Origin: Vandiemenella viatica
Taxonomy: Eukaryota > Arthropoda > Insecta > Orthoptera > Morabidae
Length of the DNA stretch: 64,000 bases
NCBI GenBank assembly: GCA_031002005.1
Contig: CM061919.1
Span: forward strand, 19,539,687 to 19,603,686
Direction of reading: 5' to 3'
The position numbers and the translations under genes are program-made. Below, one piece after another: positions 22,601 to 35,790 of the stretch; position 1 is the first letter of the stretch, and every line of letters starts with the position of its first letter. The notes beneath the pieces were generated by a model. It worked only from the letters and a program-made list of their open reading frames with translations. It made no database searches and had not been told where the DNA came from.

Positions 22601-23058
22601 GCCAGTTATCTGTGATCTATAGTTTTCGCTGAAAAGTGATACACCATGACACTTTTGTCTTTGGCAGAAGTGTGAAATTGCCACAGGTCGACCACTTTCA
22701 ACCCCCATATCTCCCACACCCCCATAGCTACCGACATCTAACAACCATAGTGCACGACAGGAAAGACGATTCTACTACCACACACAAACACCAAAGCTCT
22801 ATGTTATGTAGTTGTGGCAGGAAAGAGAAGTATACGGAGATTCGAATTTTTGGTCGAAATATGAAAACGCCCTGCACTGACCAACTTTAATCATTATATC
22901 TCCCACATCCCCACAGCTTTCGGCATTCGGCCAACGTTGTGCACGACAGGAAACTCCATGCTACTTCCTACCCACAAACATCAGTGATCTGTGCTAGGTA
23001 GTGGTGGCTGAAAAGTGAAATATAGTAAAAAACACGTCTATTTTTATATATATATAAG
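19695..23058 (+). repeat. Dispersed ~3.4 kb repeat, copy A
   Basis: Begins ACTAGCTGTTACCCGCGACT and ends in a short (TA)n tract. A second direct copy is at 55523-58538. Order: unique head, a (TG)n-(G)n tract at 19911-19943, ~500 bp of non-coding sequence, a tandem array, then a short unique tail. No long ORF on either strand; the 90-codon frame at 20050-20325 exists in both copies only because they are copies. The CCCGCGACTTCG start resembles widespread arthropod repeats, but I cannot name the family. No long target duplication is evident here. Confidence 0.85.
20509..22980 (+). repeat. Tandem array of ~369 bp dimeric units (copy A)
   Basis: GACATCTAA marks unit starts at 20509, 20878, 21256, 21626, 21996, 22365 and 22733, spaced 368-378 bp (seven units). 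Each is two diverged halves of ~185 bp: one with CCAATGCTCTATGCTATGTAG and GTCGAAATACGAAAATATCC, the other with CAGTTATCTGTGATCTATAG and AGAAGTATGAAATTGCC. Middle units are nearly identical and outer ones diverged, as expected from unequal exchange. Confidence 0.9.
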
Positions 23059-24085
23059 TATTGTTCTATTTTCTTTTTTTATATATTCACTGACATCAAG
23101 AAGAAATTGAATTGGTTGTGGGCGGGTTACAACAGGGAACAGGCGACAGTCGCGCGAATCTTCTTTCTGTGGACGGGGTATCTTCCCACCAACAGAGTGC
23201 GCGCGAGTATAGGCGTATTCGCGAGAACATTTTTTGCGCGAATACGCGTCCACTGGACGGCCAGCCTTAGCTCTTTACACTTTTTCGCCAGTGATCAGGT
23301 TGTATTGCTGAGGATAGCCATAAAAGTGGATTTTAGTTGATAAGTTGCATAAGGAATAACACCATTTGCAAAATTAAATAATTGTTCTCTAAACGAGACT
23401 TTGTATTCGGTAAATGGTTCATTGTAGTTGCAAGTTACTAAAAATATTTTTTTTCACCAAATTTGGTTACACAAGAAATAAATTAATCTTTTCATTCATG
23501 AAGGAATACATCTAATAAGGGAACTTTATTGCGTATTCAGGAATGAATAGATTATATAGTAATTAAAAATAAGGATTTTTAAAATATTCATTAATAATAT
23601 AAATAACAAAGGAAATGGCTTATTGAGAAGTCTTTATGGAGATGTTAACGCCGAGAGAGGAATATAAGACATGACTATGAAACTTAAATTTCGTATCCAT
23701 AATAAGGTGAAAAACAAAAACAACAGAAATTCTGAAAGCAATAATGAATATGATTTGTTCTGTAAGCATATATAAAGTTTATGGATTTATAGTTTCTAAT
23801 GGATGACAGTGTAAATGGTATCGTGCAAGTGGATATCATTGAAAATTTCCTTACCTCGCAAACAGATCAAGCAGTAGGATGCTGCATCCTTCACTTATTT
23901 CACGGTAGATAATGGATTGCTTGGCTTACTTTTCCCAGGTCGTTAAATTGGCAGTACCAACTGAATTGTATCACCAGATAGGCCTACTATCGTAGACTTG
24001 ACACTTATGAAATCATTTTAGAGGATTTATGTAAAGAAATAGAGTAAATAACTCCTTTACCTGAAACTTTCACTATGGTCAGCAA
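23059..24085. other. AT-rich sequence with a CpG-rich hairpin
   Basis: No gene seen. At 23213-23247, GCGTATTCGCG and CGCGAATACGC form an 11 bp perfect stem around a 13-base loop, in a local GC-rich patch (23110-23265) that stands out from its AT-rich surroundings. Confidence 0.5.
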
Positions 24086-24250
24086 TGTCAATTAAGGGTA
24101 TCGGGGATTGGAATAAGTTACCAAGGGAAATATCTAAAACGTTGAAAGAATTTAAAGTAAAAATTTGTAGAGAGCAAATTTAGGAGAGTGCAGCAAAGGG
24201 GGAAGTTGGGTGTGTAGGGAAATTGCCACCGGAGCTAGTGCTCCATTGCA
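24086..24250 (+). mobile_element. LINE 3' end fragment
   Basis: Matches the 3' end of the LINE at 61605-62275 (GGATTGGAATAAGTTACCAA, AGAATTTAAAGT, GGGAAATTGCCACCGGAGC, GCTCCATTGCA) and ends in the same TTAAATTAAATTAA-type tail. Confidence 0.75.
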
Positions 24251-27200
24251 TTTAAATTAAATTAAGCTTCCAACCAAAATAGCTGTTTCATTGCTGCAAA
24301 ATGATGTTTTAATTTATTCATGACTTATGTAAATAAATTCTAACTACTAATGTTCTCTTTGAATTGGAACTCCGCATTAGAACTCCACATATATCCAATC
24401 TGAATATTTGATGCTAGTTAATATGTTGTTATTTAAATTAAAATATCAAGTATACTTAATGATCACTGTAAGAAAGCAATAATTACAATCTGTTCACGCC
24501 TACAATGCAAGCAACTATTCAAATCACATGGTAATTTTCTTTCACAATTATAATAGGTGTACTGTATAACATCGCATTAAACAAAGAATAGAAGCAACCA
24601 ACATTTGCATTGTCTGTGCTGAGACCTCTACCGCATGGGACATCACCGTGGCCTTTGAGAAGTGAGCTCACTGCCCAGAGCAGCGGCCAGCCCTTCAGCG
24701 GCCACCACAAAAGACACTCTCTAACTAGCGGGATACTGCACCGCAGCACAAAGCCCGCAAAACCGCCGTATCCGCTGTTGCATGGAAAACATTCATCCAA
24801 TAAAAACAGAAGATCAAAATCAAACAAAGTAGAGTTTTATTTTATTTATCAGTCTGACGCATTTGGAGCTGCAACGTTTCCCTTCATTCCGAACACATGT
24901 TGTTTTTAAGTCCTACCTATTTTGGTGGTATGGGAATCGTCTAGTAGGTTCTTGATATGACGTAATAACCTAAATCGAATATCTTCTTGAATACTTGGTA
25001 TAAGTCCTTAATCCTGTGTAGAATATTGTCAAAAAATACATCCTCCTGGAAGATACTTTATTTTTTTAGTGATGCTGGGGCTGCAAGGAACATTATCCCT
25101 TGGTTTCTTAGGAAGAAGAAGTAGGCACTTCGTACAGAGAAAAATAACCTCCACATCGACAAGCCGCAAATCTCTTAAAAATGGCTTTGCGGCTCCAATG
25201 ATGCAATAACGCTACTAGCAATTTGCTTCTCTAAGATTCCGTGTCATATGCACTTCTTAAAAAAACAACTGTCATCCTGTCACTTTCATCAGCCCAGAGA
25301 TAGTCGATTCCCTCTTCCAGAATGTTAATAACATTAATATTATTACATACTACCAGAATTAACTTCTCTGTTACAGATCCAGTCTGATTCAAGGGTCATC
25401 TTCATGGTATAGGAGCAGACTATTTCACGTTGTTGGTTCCTATAAATAGCGCGTAGCTTTGTCCTACTAAGCCCAGGCTCACCGTAGTCTTCTGAGGAAT
25501 TCGATGACTTAGAATTGCTGACCTCCAAATATCGTCCAGTCTCAAAGCCTGTAGGTCGAGCATCCCTATCAGAGAGGCCAGCTATTAGCTTGTTTACTTA
25601 CTAGTACGTACAGAACTGCATCGGCTGTTACAAGGTGCATGTTTAATATGAAACTGAGAACAACCAAATTATTGATGTCACTAAATATTTGTGTAAGGGA
25701 AGACGATACCAAAGAACAATAATAAGAAAATGGTGGTAACATTAAGAAATAGTATCCATGTGGAGATGTCAGGTATTCCAAGGAAAACATTAAAATGCAT
25801 TCATTCGAAATACTAGAGAGCTTTACGCGCGTTGCTTGTGAAAACGTTTGATAGTAAGTATAAAAGAAGTAAATAAGTAGGAGTAAGCTACAAATCCAAC
25901 CTCCCGCGAAGCTAATCCACAAAAATATTATTGACTATGGATTAGACCTGCATCCATCACTTTACTCCGAGAACAAAGCCACAGTCAGCGTAGTAACGCC
26001 AGTTTTTCCACTCAAAACCAATCAAAGTGCAAGAAAAATAATATTGTCTGATTTTATTGGTAATTCTGAGTATTTAATATTACTGAGTTTTATGAAACTA
26101 ACATGTAACTATGTTCTAATAAACTACAGGAGAAACTGCCAGTGGCTAGAATAGAGGCAATCTGCCAAAAACTCACTGCATCGTTACGACGTTAGGAAAA
26201 TGAATCAGTCTCAGGACTCTCATTTCAATGGCTCCCATGATCACTAAATATGTCCTCCGAAGTATTTAATTTACTTAGAAATCACATAATAGTTCTATCT
26301 GTAACACATTTTAAATTCTAATAAATTTAAGGGTAAAAGATTTGTTAATAGAACAATAGACATGAAATTTCTTACGACACGTTTATGTCAGGCTGCGAAC
26401 ATATCGAATTGACGACATAAATGTCAAATGTATTAATATACTGACCGACACATTGCATCCCGTTACTGACAAAGAAAAAAAAAGTGAAATAGTATAAAGC
26501 ATTGCCTGGGACTATAAAAAACATATTGCATATTTTATAGTCTAATTCCGAGAGATACATGCAGATATAGATGTCGTACAGCATACACCTTTGAAATTGG
26601 AAACTATATCGGCTACCACGGTGTAATAAGCTCAGACACACCAGCTCACCGGGCTCTCAGCCAAGGTTGCCTCAGTGGAAGCAGCTAACAGATCTCAACA
26701 CGTCTCCTCTTTTAATACTTTATTTTCATTATATTTATTGGGCGCAATTCCTTGTCCCTCTTTCCACCTGCCTTCATAATTTTGGTTACCGAGATGTCAC
26801 TTGTTTCGCCATCTTGTCATATTACAATATTTTATTTCATACTTTCAAGTGCAACTTCCAACTTTGCATGGAAACTTCATTTCAGCACTTTATATTCTAC
26901 ATTTATTATTTATGAATGAAGTCCCAATTTTCGCATTATAGGTAGACCAGTTGCTTTATACAATTTCAGCAAAGTATCTGTCTTGGTTATGGTCTTCAGG
27001 CCCTATGTGTGATGCCAAATAAATTCTGAAATAATTTATTATTTAAGTCGTAATCTTAGCCATAACATTTGACGCGACCAAGATAGCTGAATTGTGAAAC
27101 CTATTCTATTTGTTGATTTTCTATGCTTATTTTTGTACTAACCACCTCTACTCTTCAAATTTTCATATTGTAATTTCTTTAGAATTACTAAGGTTGTTTT

Positions 27201-28650
27201 AGGCCATGGTTAGATTTTAGTGTTTAACAATTTTCAAATCCATTTGTTACATATTTTTTTTAAAAAAATTTGAAGTATTATTCTTATTCTGTATGATTCA
27301 TTACTGTGGAGAGTTTATCACTTTTTTATCCAATAAAAATATTTTGAGCATAAATAATAGCAGTATGTGCTTGAAAAATGTATTCCCCCTTTTTCTGACA
27401 GTAAATTTTAATATGGAAACATTATCCACGACAAATAACTCTATTGTAAGCCAATCTAGGTCGTAGAATAATGCAGTATTCGCTTCTACGCTCAGACTTC
27501 TGTCCAGTTTTTGTGAGATGTATTTAACTTCAGTTCTGGTAATTTTAGAGAATTAAGTGAATCTTCCAAATAAATGAAAGAAAAACGTACTTTGTGAATG
27601 ACACAAGAGAAATAAAACCTGCAGTGCGTGTAAAAATTCTAATGTAAGAAAACGGCAGGTAACGGCTGCGTGTGATATACCGACATATATATCTGAGATT
27701 GAACAAATCCCAACCTGACAGAGAAATTAAACGCAAACACCAGTACCGATATCGCTAACCATTTGATAAAGGAGTGACATATTTATGTCGCAACGGATCA
27801 AAACACACACACCAATGTGTAAATGATATCTAGAAGTCATCACAAGTACGCGATATTGGTACACAAAAAGAAGTTAACCAAGAAGCATGCTCGGAATGGA
27901 AGTGGCTTTGCTTTAAGGATTTTAATTACACTCACCGCAAAAGATACAATGTAAGTTTACGTACGAATTAACCACTATGCCACTGTAACATTCATTGTTA
28001 TCATCTTCTAGAAATCATAGTGTTTTTGAAAATGTGCGTATTTCTCTGAGGCGGAATTTTACCGTCCGTCTACGTATAAGCGGTAACAGTTATAAACAAT
28101 TCAAAAAAGTAAAGTGCATTAGATTTTTAAAAATTTGATGCCTTCATGCGACATGTCGATACATCCCAGTGACGATTCTGAGCATTGAAACTAAAACCTC
28201 CATCTATAATAAACAGTGAAAAACATTTACTCAAATTTCAGTACAGTAATTAAATAATTTAGTTGTTTGCTTTTGAAATCAATAGCAATAGTTACAGAAA
28301 GACGAGATAGTGCTAAAAATCCAAAACAAAAATGAAAAAGTTTACAGTTATTTTGAAACTTTTTAAGGTAATGGCTAAACGATATACAAAATAATGACAT
28401 GATAACGAAATAATTCCAAGTCCAAACTAGTTAAAGAAATTTTTATTAGTATACAATTTTTACACGGATTTCAACACAATTCAGTATAATATGTCACTAT
28501 TTTTAAACCACGATGAGAAATATTTTCTGCATTCAAATCAATGCAAATGGCTAATGTAACTGTTAAATCACAATTGATATATATGAATAAAGTTTGCAGA
28601 TATACAAAAAAAATTGATAGATCCACAAACAACTGAGTAACTTTAACACA
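24251..28650. other. AT-rich sequence, no supported gene
   Basis: About 4.4 kb. A GC-richer patch at 24600-24800 has an open frame on each strand but no recognisable domain. On the minus strand 25569-25922 is a hydrophobic 117-codon frame ending near a GTAAGT donor-like site (25596-25601); see findings. The rest has many stops and no repeats that I could match elsewhere in the window. Confidence 0.45.
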
Positions 28651-28653
28651 TAA

Positions 28654-28760
28654 CGAGTGAGGTGGTAGCTCAGTGGTTGAGCCTTCCTTCGTCAAGTAAA
28701 TGACTTCGATTCCATTCTCGCTAATTGTTAGAATTTATCCAGGTATCTGTTTTCACCTTT
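28654..28760 (+). mobile_element. tRNA-like SINE head
   Basis: GAGGTGGTAGCTCAGTGGTT carries a pol III A-box-like TAGCTCAGTGG. A weak B-box-like CTTCGATTCCATTC follows ~35 bp downstream. The spacing and missing cloverleaf arms argue against a functional tRNA gene. Confidence 0.5.
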
Positions 28761-28934
28761 ACCTCTTACACAACTCACTTTACCCGTCTGAAGTACGCTA
28801 AGATAGTGGTTCGTTTGGATTTCTCGTTAAACTGTAGGTCCATACTCTCGTCATCCTACCGATAATACGCTTCCTTCCGAATAATCCAAGTAACCCTCGC
28901 TTTTATTGGCTTTACACTTCGTCGACATCGAGTT

Positions 28935-29135
28935 CAACAAAGACGGGAAAGGACGGGAGGCGAGGAATGGAAGAAATTCTGCCATTGGTTTTTAAGGAAC
29001 CATCCCAGCATTCGCTTGTAATGTTTTCGGGAAACCATGAAAAACTTAAATCTAGATGATTGGACGGGGATTCGAAACCGCGTTCCCTCGAATGCGAGGC
29101 CTCTCACTCACCGCTCTTGACATAACCTTCATTTC
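28935..29135 (-). mobile_element. tRNA-derived SINE
   Basis: On the minus strand it reads TCGCATTCGAGGGAACGCGG, TTTCGAATCCCCGTCC (B box), then TTTAAGTTTTTCATGGTTTC and GATGGTTCCTTAAAAACCAA. This is the same family as the SINEs at 5040 and 51695. Confidence 0.65.
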
Positions 29136-32100
29136 ACAATGGACTAATAGCGAAAATGCCAGTGATAAGTATCTTGATTCATACACATTTCACTTAGAGC
29201 CTAACAACTAGAGGAGATGAACTAACAACCACCCACTGTGAAAGACCGTGTCGCCAGATGGGAAGCCTTCACCCAATTTTACGTGAGGTTTCGAGTGTTA
29301 ACAGCCACAATATATTGTGCGAGGGACAACTGTGTGAACAGACAAATAGCTACCGCATTGGGACGGGCAATAAGTAAGCTATTTTACGTATATTTTGTAT
29401 TTAGCCAGAAGCTTATTAAAATATCAAGCTATAGCAATATTTTCGAGTATGAAATCAGAATTCATTACTGAAAAACAGCTCTATAGACAGTCTAGAATTG
29501 TGAAGATGCTTCGAAATATGTGAAAATCAAAAAGAAAGAGAAGAAATAAAAGATTAAGAATTGGAATGAGGGAAAAGGCAGATAACGAGTGCAGATCAGA
29601 CTCTGAAGAAAAAAGGTTGTTATTGTCAAAGAAGAGAATAACAACAAGGAGTCATATACTGAAGTAGATAAGAGGACGTTAATATGACGTAGATGTATTA
29701 AAGAAGAGAATAACAACAGGAAATCAGATAATTAAAAAAAAATTAACGGATATTAATATCGAAGAAGAGGAAGATAAGTATTATACGCTCCACTTTCTCA
29801 AATTTTCTTCTTTGTTACGATTTACATATACTGAATTTTGATCTTCTGCAATTATATACATATATAAAAAAAACAATCTTTTTAACTGACAGTTAAGTGA
29901 TCAAGAAATTAAATCAGAATTTCGAAATTGATTCTGCTTTTAATTTTTATTCTATAGTTCCTTCAGTATAAAAAGAATTTAGTATTACAATATTTAGTGA
30001 TACTAGGAGATCTGAATTACATCTTGAGTCTACAATTGCTTTTTAAACGTGTTTGAAATTATATAAAAATATTGCCTTGCATTTCTGAGTTGAAACTTTG
30101 AGTTAGAAACGGTTTTATTCCTCCCTTGGAATCATCCTCCGTTTTGAGAGTAATTTTAGGATTATAACTTTTGTGCTCCACTTTAAAATACGTTTTCAAC
30201 TAATTATATAGCTGCAATTGAAAACCATATAATTACAGGGGTAAAACGTTGATTGTAGTGGGTGACTGGTAAACTGTTGCTACGGCTTTAGTAAACCCCT
30301 AGTTTAAATTCACAATCGATCTACCCCATTAAAATTCGAGTGAATGGGGAATCCTTCCTAAAGATCATCCCCGATTTTATATTCTGAAAATGATAACAGA
30401 TAAATTAAAAAATTAAGAAAAACAATAATATGAAATTTGGAGTATTGAATCTATTTAGCTCACTTAACGGTTATTTAAACTTCTGAATCGTTGGGTGATG
30501 AATCTTTAGTGTCTCACTGTACAGGTAACCCGAGACCAGACTCGAATTAACTACCCTGGGAACTCCAGACAGGCCGCTAGCTGGTCATTAAACTTTCACG
30601 ATGGCACCCGCCATTTCTAGTGACCACAGTGGCATCGAGAGAGACCTAGCAATGACAGCCGCTTAGTTAGCATCTTCTCGTGATACAAAAATTTCATACT
30701 TTCGAACTTAAAATATCAGAAACAGCAGTTCCAAGTCATGAAAAATAGCGGTTCAACGAATTTTTTTACCGACTACTGGCGGTTTAGGTCAACGTGATAT
30801 TAGTTTTAGAACGGTTGGCTTACATGAATAACTTAATGACAAGACTAAATCATAATTGGGGATATAGATCACTGATTTCACTGGAGAGAATTAACAGGAG
30901 CTGAATATTGTTGATCACGTAAGATTCCACAGCCATAACTACGTTACATCAGTCCATTACTTAAAGATAAACCTTCAAACTTTTTAATTTACAACTGAGT
31001 ATGGAAGGTCTATTCGTAAAATTACAACATATTCATTAAAAAAAATTATTTCCAAATCGAACTGAAAAGGACGTAGTGTGTAAAAATGTATTTCATTTAC
31101 AACATACGTTTCGCTATAAATCAGGGACGCTGCCTCTAATACGTGCTGTCATAGGCCGCTGAACAGAGGCTGCACTTGAATCTTCAATGCTTCGGCGGAT
31201 GCGTGTTAAAAAGAAGAGTTCTATGTTCCTGGGTTGTGTGGCTCCGGATTTAATCATCATGCCTTTATTGGGCTAGACAAGCTGGTGGGTCCAACATTTA
31301 ACACTGAAAATGATATGCACGGATAGATAACACCTAATTTTAAAATATCGCTAAAACCACACAGTTGACACAATTGCATGAATTTACAGAACTTTTTTCT
31401 TGTTATTTTTTAAGCAGGAAACTATCTTTTAGTCTTTTTCTTTTTTAACGATGCTACGATGACGATACCTCATGTCACCGACAATCGTAATTTAGTTAGA
31501 GCATTTTTTTATTCTTCCGCAATTTGTATGGTTAAAAAGGAATCAGAATTAAAAGTAGAGGAGGTACGTAAAAGCAGAATGATTAATTTACAGGCAAAAT
31601 AATTTAAAATTATTTTACGTACTGTTTATATGACAGCTCCTTGAGATAACTTACATTTTTCCAAATCTGTATTTCAGTGCAAACAATGAATTTAACATAA
31701 ATTTCTGCCGTCATACGTTGTTGAAGACAAATGTAACAGCTAATTTTTTTACCAAACTTCTTGTTAAAAATTAGCCTTTTCTTTCAAAACGTCTACTTTT
31801 GTGTTATGTATGGACACTTAATACCGTTTAATCGTCTTTAAAAAGTAGAAGTAAATGTTTTTGATGTTTGCATAACACTTTTATTGCCGAAATGTAAACA
31901 CTATTTTAATCTGTAAAACGAAAATGATGAAAGAATTTTGGTTTTTTGAGATTCGTGTCTCTCAAATTTCGACAGTCGCGAGTCTATACCACTTACTGCG
32001 TATTACACTATCTTCGTAGATGTGTATAAAGGGTAGAATAAGTTCTAGGATGAAATGTGACAATGTGCAATTCCTTTTCTTCGGATACATATGATCAAGG

Positions 32101-33799
32101 TAGTACAAAGGGGCAAAAGAAAAAGATCGCCCACATAAGTTCCATTTTAGCTGAAAATCTTGTTGATTTCAGAAATCGAATAAAAACCGCAGACGCTCAA
32201 ATTTTGTCTGATAAGCTGAATCGAGTTTTGTGTGGTATCTTCCGTTTCACTATTGGCAATCACATGAATCTATAAATACACTTTTGTGTAAAGATTAGTA
32301 TTGTTTTTACCTTTTAATGACACCAATTATGTAAGTTATCTGGATGAAATTCTGTGTGCTCTTATAGCAGCAAACTATTTCTGAAGTCTGTTCTATCACT
32401 TCTCCAAAAAGGTATGTAACTCGATCTTCCTCACATGCATCAGATTGAAAATTGAATTGGTTTTTGCAAGTTTTTAAATTCCATTTAATATTGAATACTT
32501 CATTTTATACATTTAATAACATTAGGCACAAAAAGGAAAAAAGCAACTGCTAGCGAATCTCTATTAACTCTATTAGACTCTCTCTCACACTGAAGGTGCA
32601 CTCTGTATCAATGGTATTCACTCCACTAAATTATACTTTTGTGCTATGCCTCAAGCTAAGTGGGCTTAAACACTGAGTCATATTATAGAGGTGATCAGAA
32701 CCTGAGTGCTATCCTAGTTTCCATATAGTTCTTCAGTACGACCATTCTGACTGAACTACCCTCTCCAGCCATAAGGCAGGCAATCCCGTCATCTCCAGGG
32801 AAGGAGAGGTTAACATTAAGCCGTTTATTTGTCAATTTTAACAAACACCCAACTCCTATTGTGCCTTTTATAACCTGAATTAGCATCTACATTACATTAT
32901 CATAATTTCTGTATTCGCTGTTAGCTGATCTATAATAAACTGATTCTCTGCACCGTCTGTGACAACAACAGCACTGAAGGCTACAGGACGATCGCAACGT
33001 TGGTGTTATATTTATTCTCTGCGAAAATCAAACGCCCACTGCTGGGCTGTGTAGCTGCTCCGCTGCCGTACCGGTCAATAAATGAAATGAAAACTTCATT
33101 TAGCAGGGAAGGGCGCGCACCTAGATCAACCATTGAGTACAGCTGTCAATAACAGGACAGCTTCGAAATAAAAATACAAAAACGTGCTTTTAATTTGCAG
33201 CTCCGACTCTACCTGCCAGATGGCTCAAGTGAATTGTATAACTCTGGACGAGGCGAGGATGGTCAACTAGAGGGTGTAATCAGCAATCAGCAATCTATGT
33301 GCAGCTTCTAAGTTTATGTTAAAGGTCATAAATATTTAATCCTCGCTGGTGCTTTTGTGTATTATTTCGAAAAAAAAGAGTATTTTCACGTCCATGTTCG
33401 TAATAGAAAGAAAATGAGGAGCACCATCTGCCTCTGAAGCACATAAGCTCTATACTGTGACCTGTTTTAAAGCTGTGAAGTACTTAAGGTTGGTCTGTAC
33501 GGAGTAAGCTTACGATATGTACTCTTTGCTAATTGGAGCGTAAACAGTCCATTGCGTCAATTTTATTCAAATTCTTGTGTTGTATTTCTCCAAGTTGGAA
33601 TAAACTGGAACCGGTTAAAAGCACACTGTCTCAGTTAAAGCACAACTCCAAAGATATCGACACGTGATATCCCTCCGTGTGGATAGTTAATAATAAACAG
33701 TTTTACTCAGGGGATAAACTCCACGGTAATATAATTAACTACTCCTCTCAGATTTGCAAAATCGCAGTACAATTGGAGCTTTAAACTTAAAGCAAATCA
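29136..33799. other. AT-rich sequence, no supported gene
   Basis: About 4.7 kb. A ~30 bp direct repeat (AAGAAGAGAATAACAACA at about 29630 and about 29703) is the only local structure noted. The 60-75 codon frames here (for example 29238-29471, 32057-32275) show no domain or repeat match. Confidence 0.45.
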
Positions 33800-33909
33800 A
33801 GGTATTCATATATTGATGAGTGTTCTCATTGAGTTTTTGCAGTTTATCCGAAGTACAGATTAGTTCGAGTTTCTGTTCATTTTTCTTTTTTTCGATTTTA
33901 AAAAGCAGT

Positions 33910-34056
33910 ATGTCTAGGGACTGTGATTGCTGTGTGCAGACGCGAGCTGAGGTGGCTGATCTGCTCGCACAGCTTGCGGCTGTGTTAGCGAAAGTTACAC
34001 AGCTGGAAGCTGCCGTAGAAGGTTACAGCAGATGCGATATTGGGGAACCTGATTAG
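33910..34056 (+). pseudogene. LINE ORF1 start, coiled coil
   Basis: ATG at 33910 gives a 48-residue frame: a cysteine cluster (CDCC) and then a leucine/alanine-rich amphipathic helix (LLAQLAAVLAKVTQLEAAVE). This fits the N-terminus of a LINE ORF1 protein. It stops at 34054-34056 and the rest of ORF1 is missing. Confidence 0.45.
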
Positions 34057-34199
34057 CCATACCGCTCACAGATTCACCTATGTCGAGCATTGTACCTGCA
34101 ACCCAGGCTGAAAAACTGGAGGCTGTGCCTCGGTCGCCTGGCGGTGACTGGCATATTGCTGCCAGCCTTTGAAGACGCACACGGGGGCAGTCGAACAGG

Positions 34200-35790
34200 T
34201 TTAAAGGTCAAGGCGGTGAACTTGTTCGACTGAATGAAAGCCGCGATAAAGCTAACGCACTAAATACTGTATTCAAAAATTCATTTACTGACGAAAATAA
34301 GGATAGCATTCCCGTTTTCCAACGTCGTGTCGAGTTGGAGATGGAATCATTACGAATAGATACTGCAGGTATCATAATGCAATTAGAGCTCCTGAAGTGG
34401 GGTAAAGCACCTGTCCCGGATGGAATTCGAGTAAGATTATTTGGCGGAAATCGGGCCACTTCTGTCTGATATAATCAGTAAATCCCTAGAAGAGCGAAAA
34501 GTACCTTCAGACTGGAAAGTAGCACAAGTAACTCCGATTTTCAAGAAAGGTGATCGAAGCGACCCTGGAAACTACCGTCCCATATATATAACATCTGTTT
34601 GTAGTAGAGTAATGGAGCATATTATATGCTCGAACATATGAATCTTCTAGGTGAAGATAATTTTCTTACAAAAAATTAACACGGATTTCAGAAGAAAAGG
34701 TCATTTGAAATACAGCTGGCCCTATTTACACACGACGTAATGAAAGTTATTGATGCAGGTTCACAAGTAGATGCAATTTTTTTAGATTTACAGAAAGCCT
34801 TTGACTCTATGCCACATAACCGCCTTTTAGCGAAGCTACGGGCGTACTGTATATCGCATCAGCTTTGTGAATGCATAAAGGATTTCCTAACTGGTCGGTC
34901 GCAGTATGTCGTTGTTGAAGGATAAAGTTCTTCTAATCTAGATGTTACATCAAGGAAGTGTTATAGGATCACTTCTTTTCTTAATTTTTATAAACGATCT
35001 CGGAGACCAAGTGAAAAGCCTTTTTAGAATTTTTGCTGATGATGCGGTTATTTATAGCGAAGTAAGGAATTTTGCCGATTGCTTAGAAATTCATCGTGAT
35101 CTGGATGTTATTTTGGCATGGTGCGCTGAGTGGCAACTCACACTAAATTGTAAAAAGTGTGAAACAATTTGCATAACTAACAAAAGAATCTGATTGTACA
35201 GAAATACGAGGTAAACAGTTCACTTATTGATAGGGTCGATTCTGTTAAATATTTGGGAGTAACAGTACAAAGGAACATGAAATGCGACTTACATATTAAT
35301 ATGTTAGTAGGTAGAGCTAATTCTAGGCTGCGGTTCCTAGGTCGAATCTTGAAAAATTGTAATGAACAAACAATGGAAATAGCGTACAAATCTCTTGTGC
35401 GTCCACATTTGGACTACTGTTGTGCCATCTGGGATCCGTTTCGTAAGGGGTTGATTGAGAGTATAGAGAAAGTACAGAGAAGAACTGCTCGATTCGTGAC
35501 CGCTTGCTACAGTCCTTATGAAAGCGTTACAGTAGTAGACTAGGCTGAGAGTCTCTGGTAGATAGACGACGCACGTTTCGTATAAACTCATTGGTAAACA
35601 TGTGTACTCCCACTTTCACTTACGGGTGTAGTGAAATACTTCGTCCACCAACCTATTTGGGTCGAAATGACGGGAAAGATAAAATTAGAGAAATAAGGTG
35701 CCGCACTGATTCTAATATGAATTCTTTTTTCCCTCGTACCATTAGGGATTGGAATGCACAACAAAGAGATTAGGTTTGGTGCTGAGCACC
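34200..35790 (+). pseudogene. CR1/Jockey-like reverse transcriptase
   Basis: Segments in order: KANALNTVFKNSFTDEN, LLKWGKAPVPDGI, PSDWKVAQVTPIFKKGDRSD, NYRPIYITSVCSRVMEHI, FLDLQKAFDSMPHNRLL, HQGSVIGSLLFLIFINDL, FADDAVIY (catalytic box intact), KSLVRPHLDYCCAIWDP and IEKVQRRTARFV. They fall in several frames separated by stops and shifts, for example at 34640-34740, 34922 and about 35190. No endonuclease precedes it. It would have copied LINE RNA at a nicked target. Confidence 0.9.

Noticed and set aside
21159..22890. Repeated ~98-codon frames in the tandem arrays (MIHHDTFVFGRS...)
   Set aside because: They follow from the 369 bp unit being nearly free of stops in one frame. Indels between units break the frame freely, as expected of non-coding satellite.
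20509..22980. CRISPR-like array
   Set aside because: Units are ~369 bp with no short repeat/spacer alternation, in a eukaryotic repeat context.
24610..24909. Possible exon in a GC-richer patch
   Set aside because: Open on both strands with no domain and no convincing splice sites or repeats.
28654..28760. Possible tRNA gene
   Set aside because: The A box is good, but the B box is degraded and no cloverleaf arms pair. It fits a SINE head better.
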